From G963678445 sp963678445 (GTDB taxonomy: Bacteria > Hydrogenedentota > Hydrogenedentia > Hydrogenedentales > G963678445), in NCBI GenBank assembly GCA_963678445.1, contig OY782877.1:1302001-1366000 (forward strand): a stretch of 64,000 nucleotides of DNA. Direction: 5' to 3'. The position numbers and the translations under genes are program-made. Shown here piece after piece: positions 61,254 through 64,000 of the stretch. The first letter of the stretch is position 1. Every line of letters starts with the position of its first letter. Below the pieces are notes generated by a model. It was not told where the DNA came from. It searched no databases and saw nothing but the letters and a program-made list of their open reading frames with translations.

Positions 61254-61754
61254 ATGAAGATCATCCTGTGTGACGATGTAGAATATCTGGGCCAAATGGG
61301 CGATACGGTCAATGTGGCCGACGGCTATGCCCGGAACTATCTCATTCCGCGCAAGTTGGCCGTATTCGCGGAATCGGCCAGCGCCAAGCAGATTGAGCAC
61401 GAGATGGCCATCATCAAGCGTAAAGAAGAAAAGCGCCGCAAGGAATTGACCGCGGTAGCGAAAAAGCTTGAAGGCCTGACCGTCGAAATCAAAATGCGTG
61501 CGGGTGAGGAAGATAAACTCTTTGGTTCGGTAACCAATGCGTTGATCGCCGAGAAATTGGCGGAAATGGGTCAGGAAGTCGACCGTAAACAGATCAAGTT
61601 GGAAGAGCCCATCAAGACGTTGGGTATCCACACGGTTACGGTGCGTTTCCCCAGCTCCATTGAAGCGCAGATCAAAGTCTGGGTGACCGGGCTGAACGAT
61701 GAGGTTACGACCGCCAAGGCGGAAGAAGCCCCCGAAGCTACTGAAGAGGACTAA
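61254..61754 (+). CDS. rplI: 50S ribosomal protein L9
   Basis: L9 binds 23S rRNA and helps keep the reading frame. The 166-residue protein has the N-terminal RNA-binding domain (MKIILCDDVEYLGQMGDTVN then DGYARNYLIPRKLAVFA), the long connecting helix (HEMAIIKRKEEKRRKELTAV) and the C-terminal domain (AGEEDKLFGSVTNALIAEKL, IKTLGIHTVTVRFPSSIEAQ), then a short acidic tail. The ATG at 61254 with GGAG eight bases upstream is preferred to an upstream in-frame start. It is followed directly by dnaB. Confidence 0.96.
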   Translation: MKIILCDDVEYLGQMGDTVNVADGYARNYLIPRKLAVFAESASAKQIEHEMAIIKRKEEKRRKELTAVAKKLEGLTVEIKMRAGEEDKLFGSVTNALIAEKLAEMGQEVDRKQIKLEEPIKTLGIHTVTVRFPSSIEAQIKVWVTGLNDEVTTAKAEEAPEATEED

Positions 61755-61761
61755 GCGCGTT

Positions 61762-63219
61762 TTGGCGAATTGGCGTAAGGCGGCGGAGAAGCCGTCGCAA
61801 CCGGTGTTTGATCGTACGCCTCCACAAAGCGTGGAAGCGGAACGTTCGGTGCTGGGCGCCATGCTGCTTAATCCTGACGCCGTAGGTACGGCGATCGAAG
61901 TGCTTAGTGATAAAGCGACCGACGCGTTTTACGTGGAGGCGCATCAACTCATCTATAATGCGATGGTGGGGTTGTACGGGAAGAATACGCCCGTCGACCC
62001 CACCACGTTGACTGAACGCCTCAGCCGCGAGGGGAATCTGGATGCGGTAGGGGGCGTGACCTATTTGGGCGAATTGGTCAGCGCCGTTCCCACCTCTGCT
62101 AACATCGAGTACTACGCCAAAATTGTGCTCGATACCGCCGTACTGCGCAGGCTGATTACGGCCTGTTCACGCGTAGCGGGCGATGCGTATAAAAGTGAAG
62201 AAGATGTCGCCATCTTGCTGGACCGCGCTGAAAGCGAAATCTTCTCCATCGCCGAACAGCAGCAGCTAAACCCTATCCATGCGGTAAAGGATTTGCTGGA
62301 AGAGGGTATTCACCGCATCGAACAGCAAATGAAATCCGATGGGCATATCACCGGTTTGGCTACCGGCTTGCACAAATTGGATGAAATGCTTTCAGGCATG
62401 CAACCTTCCGACATGATCATCTTGGCGGCACGCCCTTCGGTGGGTAAAACCGCTCTGGCGCTCAATGTTGCATCGAATATCGCGAACCGTTTGGGCAAAG
62501 GCGCACTAGTCTTCAGCCTCGAAATGGCCAAGGAACAACTGGTGCAACGTTTGCTCTGCATGGAGGGACGCGTTGATTCCGACCGTCTGCGCAAAGGGTT
62601 TCTGGCCAAACAAGAATTTCCCAAGCTGGTCAAAGCCGCGGATACACTTAGCCGTTCTTCTATCTACATCGATGAAACGCCTAATATCAGCGTGCTTGAG
62701 CTACGCTCCAAAGCCCGTCGCCATGCCGCACAGCACCCTGTCGACTTCATCGTCATTGACTACCTGCAATTGATGACGGGCGGCGGCGGACGTTCTGAAA
62801 ATCGACAGGTCGAAATTGCCGAAATCTCCCGCTCTATTAAAGGTATTGCGCGTGAGTTGCATGTGCCGGTATTGGCGCTTTCGCAGCTCAGTCGCGAAGC
62901 GGAAAAGGATGACGGCGGTTCTCCAAAACTTTCCCACCTGCGTGAATCCGGTGCGATTGAGCAGGACGCCGACGTCGTGCTCATGCTTTCCCGTTTGCCC
63001 GCACATGAAAGTGAAGGACGCGAAAATCTCATCCGTCTCACCATTGCCAAGCAACGTAACGGTCCCACAGGCTTTATCGATGTCTTCTTCCACAAGAACA
63101 TCCAACGCTTCGAAAGTCTCGATGCCGCCGCTCATGAACAGGAGCCACCGTCCGCTTTTGGCGACAACTATGAATATGCCATGGAAGAGGAGTACGAAGA
63201 GGACGATACCCCCTTCTAG
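61762..63219 (+). CDS. dnaB: replicative DNA helicase DnaB
   Basis: The hexameric 5'-3' helicase of the replication fork. About 485 residues. The N-terminal domain starts PPQSVEAERSVLGAMLLNPD and the RecA-like domain has Walker A LAARPSVGKTALALN near residue 223, Walker B DFIVIDYLQLM, and SQLSREAEKDDGGSPKLSHL then RESGAIEQDADVVLMLSRLP. The C-terminal RFESLDAAAHEQEPPSAFG tail is acidic. No intein is seen. The start is uncertain: the frame is open back into rplI. TTG at 61762, eight bases after the rplI stop, gives the expected length; no ATG is suitably placed. Confidence 0.93.
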   Translation: MANWRKAAEKPSQPVFDRTPPQSVEAERSVLGAMLLNPDAVGTAIEVLSDKATDAFYVEAHQLIYNAMVGLYGKNTPVDPTTLTERLSREGNLDAVGGVTYLGELVSAVPTSANIEYYAKIVLDTAVLRRLITACSRVAGDAYKSEEDVAILLDRAESEIFSIAEQQQLNPIHAVKDLLEEGIHRIEQQMKSDGHITGLATGLHKLDEMLSGMQPSDMIILAARPSVGKTALALNVASNIANRLGKGALVFSLEMAKEQLVQRLLCMEGRVDSDRLRKGFLAKQEFPKLVKAADTLSRSSIYIDETPNISVLELRSKARRHAAQHPVDFIVIDYLQLMTGGGGRSENRQVEIAEISRSIKGIARELHVPVLALSQLSREAEKDDGGSPKLSHLRESGAIEQDADVVLMLSRLPAHESEGRENLIRLTIAKQRNGPTGFIDVFFHKNIQRFESLDAAAHEQEPPSAFGDNYEYAMEEEYEEDDTPF

Positions 63220-63245
63220 GCGGCCTAGCGGTCACAAATTCCTTG
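63220..63245 (+). repeat. fragment of the interspersed hairpin repeat
   Basis: GCGGCCTAGCGGTCAC directly after the dnaB stop resembles the 5' hairpin (GCGGTC-CAGC-GACCGC) with substitutions. No 3' half follows. Confidence 0.3.
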
Positions 63246-63405
63246 CCAAACGCACAAAAAGCGGCGGATATCATTTTTACGTTGCATCGAGCGCAAATCT
63301 CCTATAGCATACGCGCGTGCGCCGTCTGCACTAAATACGCCCTGTGCCGCGTTTGTGTTTTGCCAACAAACCGGTTTATCAACCGCTTTATCGAGAGGAA
63401 TTCCC

Positions 63406-64000
63406 ATGCGAAAACAATCTTTGGACTTTTTGCAAAGCCTGCTGAGCACCCCAAGTCCGTCGGGCTATGAACAGGAGATACAGAAAGTATGCCGTGCGTA
63501 TGCGGAACCGTTTACAGAGGAAATCTATAAGGATGTTCACGGCAATCAGTATCATGTTGTGAACAAAAAGGCGGATATCCGCGTGATGTTGGCTGGGCAT
63601 GTTGACGAAATCGGACTGATGGTGAACACCATCAATGAAAAGGGGTTTATCGGTTTTGTTCCCATCGGCGGTGTTGACGCTGCGGTATTGGGCGGACAAC
63701 GCGTGGTGGTGCACGGTGCGCAAGGTCCTGTGCCGGGGGTTATAGGACGCAAAGCAATCCATTTGACGCCTGCCAAGGATCGGAATAAGCCGCTGGAAAT
63801 ACATCAGATGTGGGTGGATATCGGTGCGGTGGATCGTGAGGATGCGGAACAGGTGGTTGCGATTGGCGACCCCATTACCATTGACGCAGGTTATATGACC
63901 TTGCGTGATGACAAGGTCATAGCGCGTGCCATGGATGATCGTATCGGCGCGTTTGTCTGTCTGGAGGCGTTACGCTTATTAGCAAAACGCAAACTCAACG
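63406..64000 (+). CDS. M42-family metallo-aminopeptidase, N-terminal part
   Basis: The frame starts with ATG at 63406 (GAGAGGAA seven bases upstream) and runs off the window after about 198 of the family's roughly 350 residues. M42 peptidases (FrvX/glutamyl-aminopeptidase type) remove N-terminal residues from peptides using two metal ions. Seen here are FLQSLLSTPSPSGYEQEIQK, the metal-binding His in MLAGHVDEIGLMV, GVIGRKAIH and the metal-binding Asp in ARAMDDRIGAFVCLEAL. The remaining Glu, Asp and His ligands lie beyond the edge. It has no link to the block upstream apart from direction. A peptide-catabolic role beside two Opp systems is plausible. Confidence 0.92.
   Translation, partial: MRKQSLDFLQSLLSTPSPSGYEQEIQKVCRAYAEPFTEEIYKDVHGNQYHVVNKKADIRVMLAGHVDEIGLMVNTINEKGFIGFVPIGGVDAAVLGGQRVVVHGAQGPVPGVIGRKAIHLTPAKDRNKPLEIHQMWVDIGAVDREDAEQVVAIGDPITIDAGYMTLRDDKVIARAMDDRIGAFVCLEALRLLAKRKLN

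Noticed and set aside
2662..63245. CRISPR array or phage attachment sites
   Set aside because: The repeats are dispersed or tandem without spacers of constant length, there are no cas genes, and no integrase is present.

Overview
The window looks like chromosome from an uncultured Gram-negative bacterium. The diderm envelope is shown by a secretin, lipoproteins with lipoboxes, a PpiD-like periplasmic chaperone and a Wzc-type polysaccharide co-polymerase. Several traits recall uncultured phyla such as Candidatus Hydrogenedentota or Sumerlaeota, or members of the PVC group: a 23-repeat Ig-like secreted protein, a DUF2961/GH172-like protein, a heparinase-fold lyase, a PASTA-FGE lipoprotein and an exosortase-style C-terminal tail. 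That placement is an inference, because the window holds no rRNA. TTG and GTG starts with good Shine-Dalgarno sites are frequent.

Layout. 1-8.5 kb (minus strand): the start of carB (cut by the window edge), greA, a secreted protein of unknown function with a small Fis-type regulator, a DUF2961-like secreted protein, and an NCS2/AzgA purine permease. 8.8-11.7 kb (plus): an AT-rich island with a three-gene ABC-three-component conflict system (HNH effector, small middle component, DUF2326-type ATPase), preceded by what looks like a decayed gene end. 12-19.5 kb (minus): a DUF2058 protein and a 2267-residue Ig-repeat surface protein. 19.7-25.6 kb (minus): a first complete opp operon, split by an array of repeats and hairpins. 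25.8-27.6 kb (minus): a membrane protein and a PilZ protein. 28-32.2 kb (plus): a heparinase II/III-family lyase and the PASTA-FGE lipoprotein. 32.5-34.2 kb (minus): an FHA-GAF-HD-GYP protein.

34.8-44.8 kb (plus) is the most interesting block: an exopolysaccharide locus of an ExeA/GspA-like ATPase, an acidic transmembrane TPR protein, an outer-membrane protein that joins a Wza-type polysaccharide-export domain to a secretin barrel, a Wzc-type tyrosine kinase with an eight-tyrosine tail, an O-antigen ligase/polymerase-like protein and a GT2 glycosyltransferase. It is transcribed divergently from the HD-GYP gene with a sigma70-like promoter on each side, which suggests a link to cyclic di-GMP. 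44.8-50.7 kb (minus): a second complete opp operon. 50.9-54.2 kb (minus): an N-acetyl sugar amidotransferase-like protein and a PpiD/SurA-like chaperone. 54.9-58.5 kb (plus): a long IleRS that looks like the eukaryote-type (IleS2) class. 58.7-63.2 kb (plus): the conserved block rpsF-ssb-rpsR-DUF2232-rplI-dnaB. The window ends inside an M42 aminopeptidase gene.

A family of about 100-bp interspersed repeats runs through the intergenic spaces in both orientations. Its 5' hairpin has the form GNGGTC-CAGC-GACCNC with a compensatory base-pair change between copies, and many copies end in CACTAAA. I found roughly a dozen full, partial or degenerate copies, including a three-unit tandem array with an exact 100-bp period between its last two units and a head-to-tail pair that abuts precisely. 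I see no transposase, CRISPR array, tRNA or rRNA in the window.
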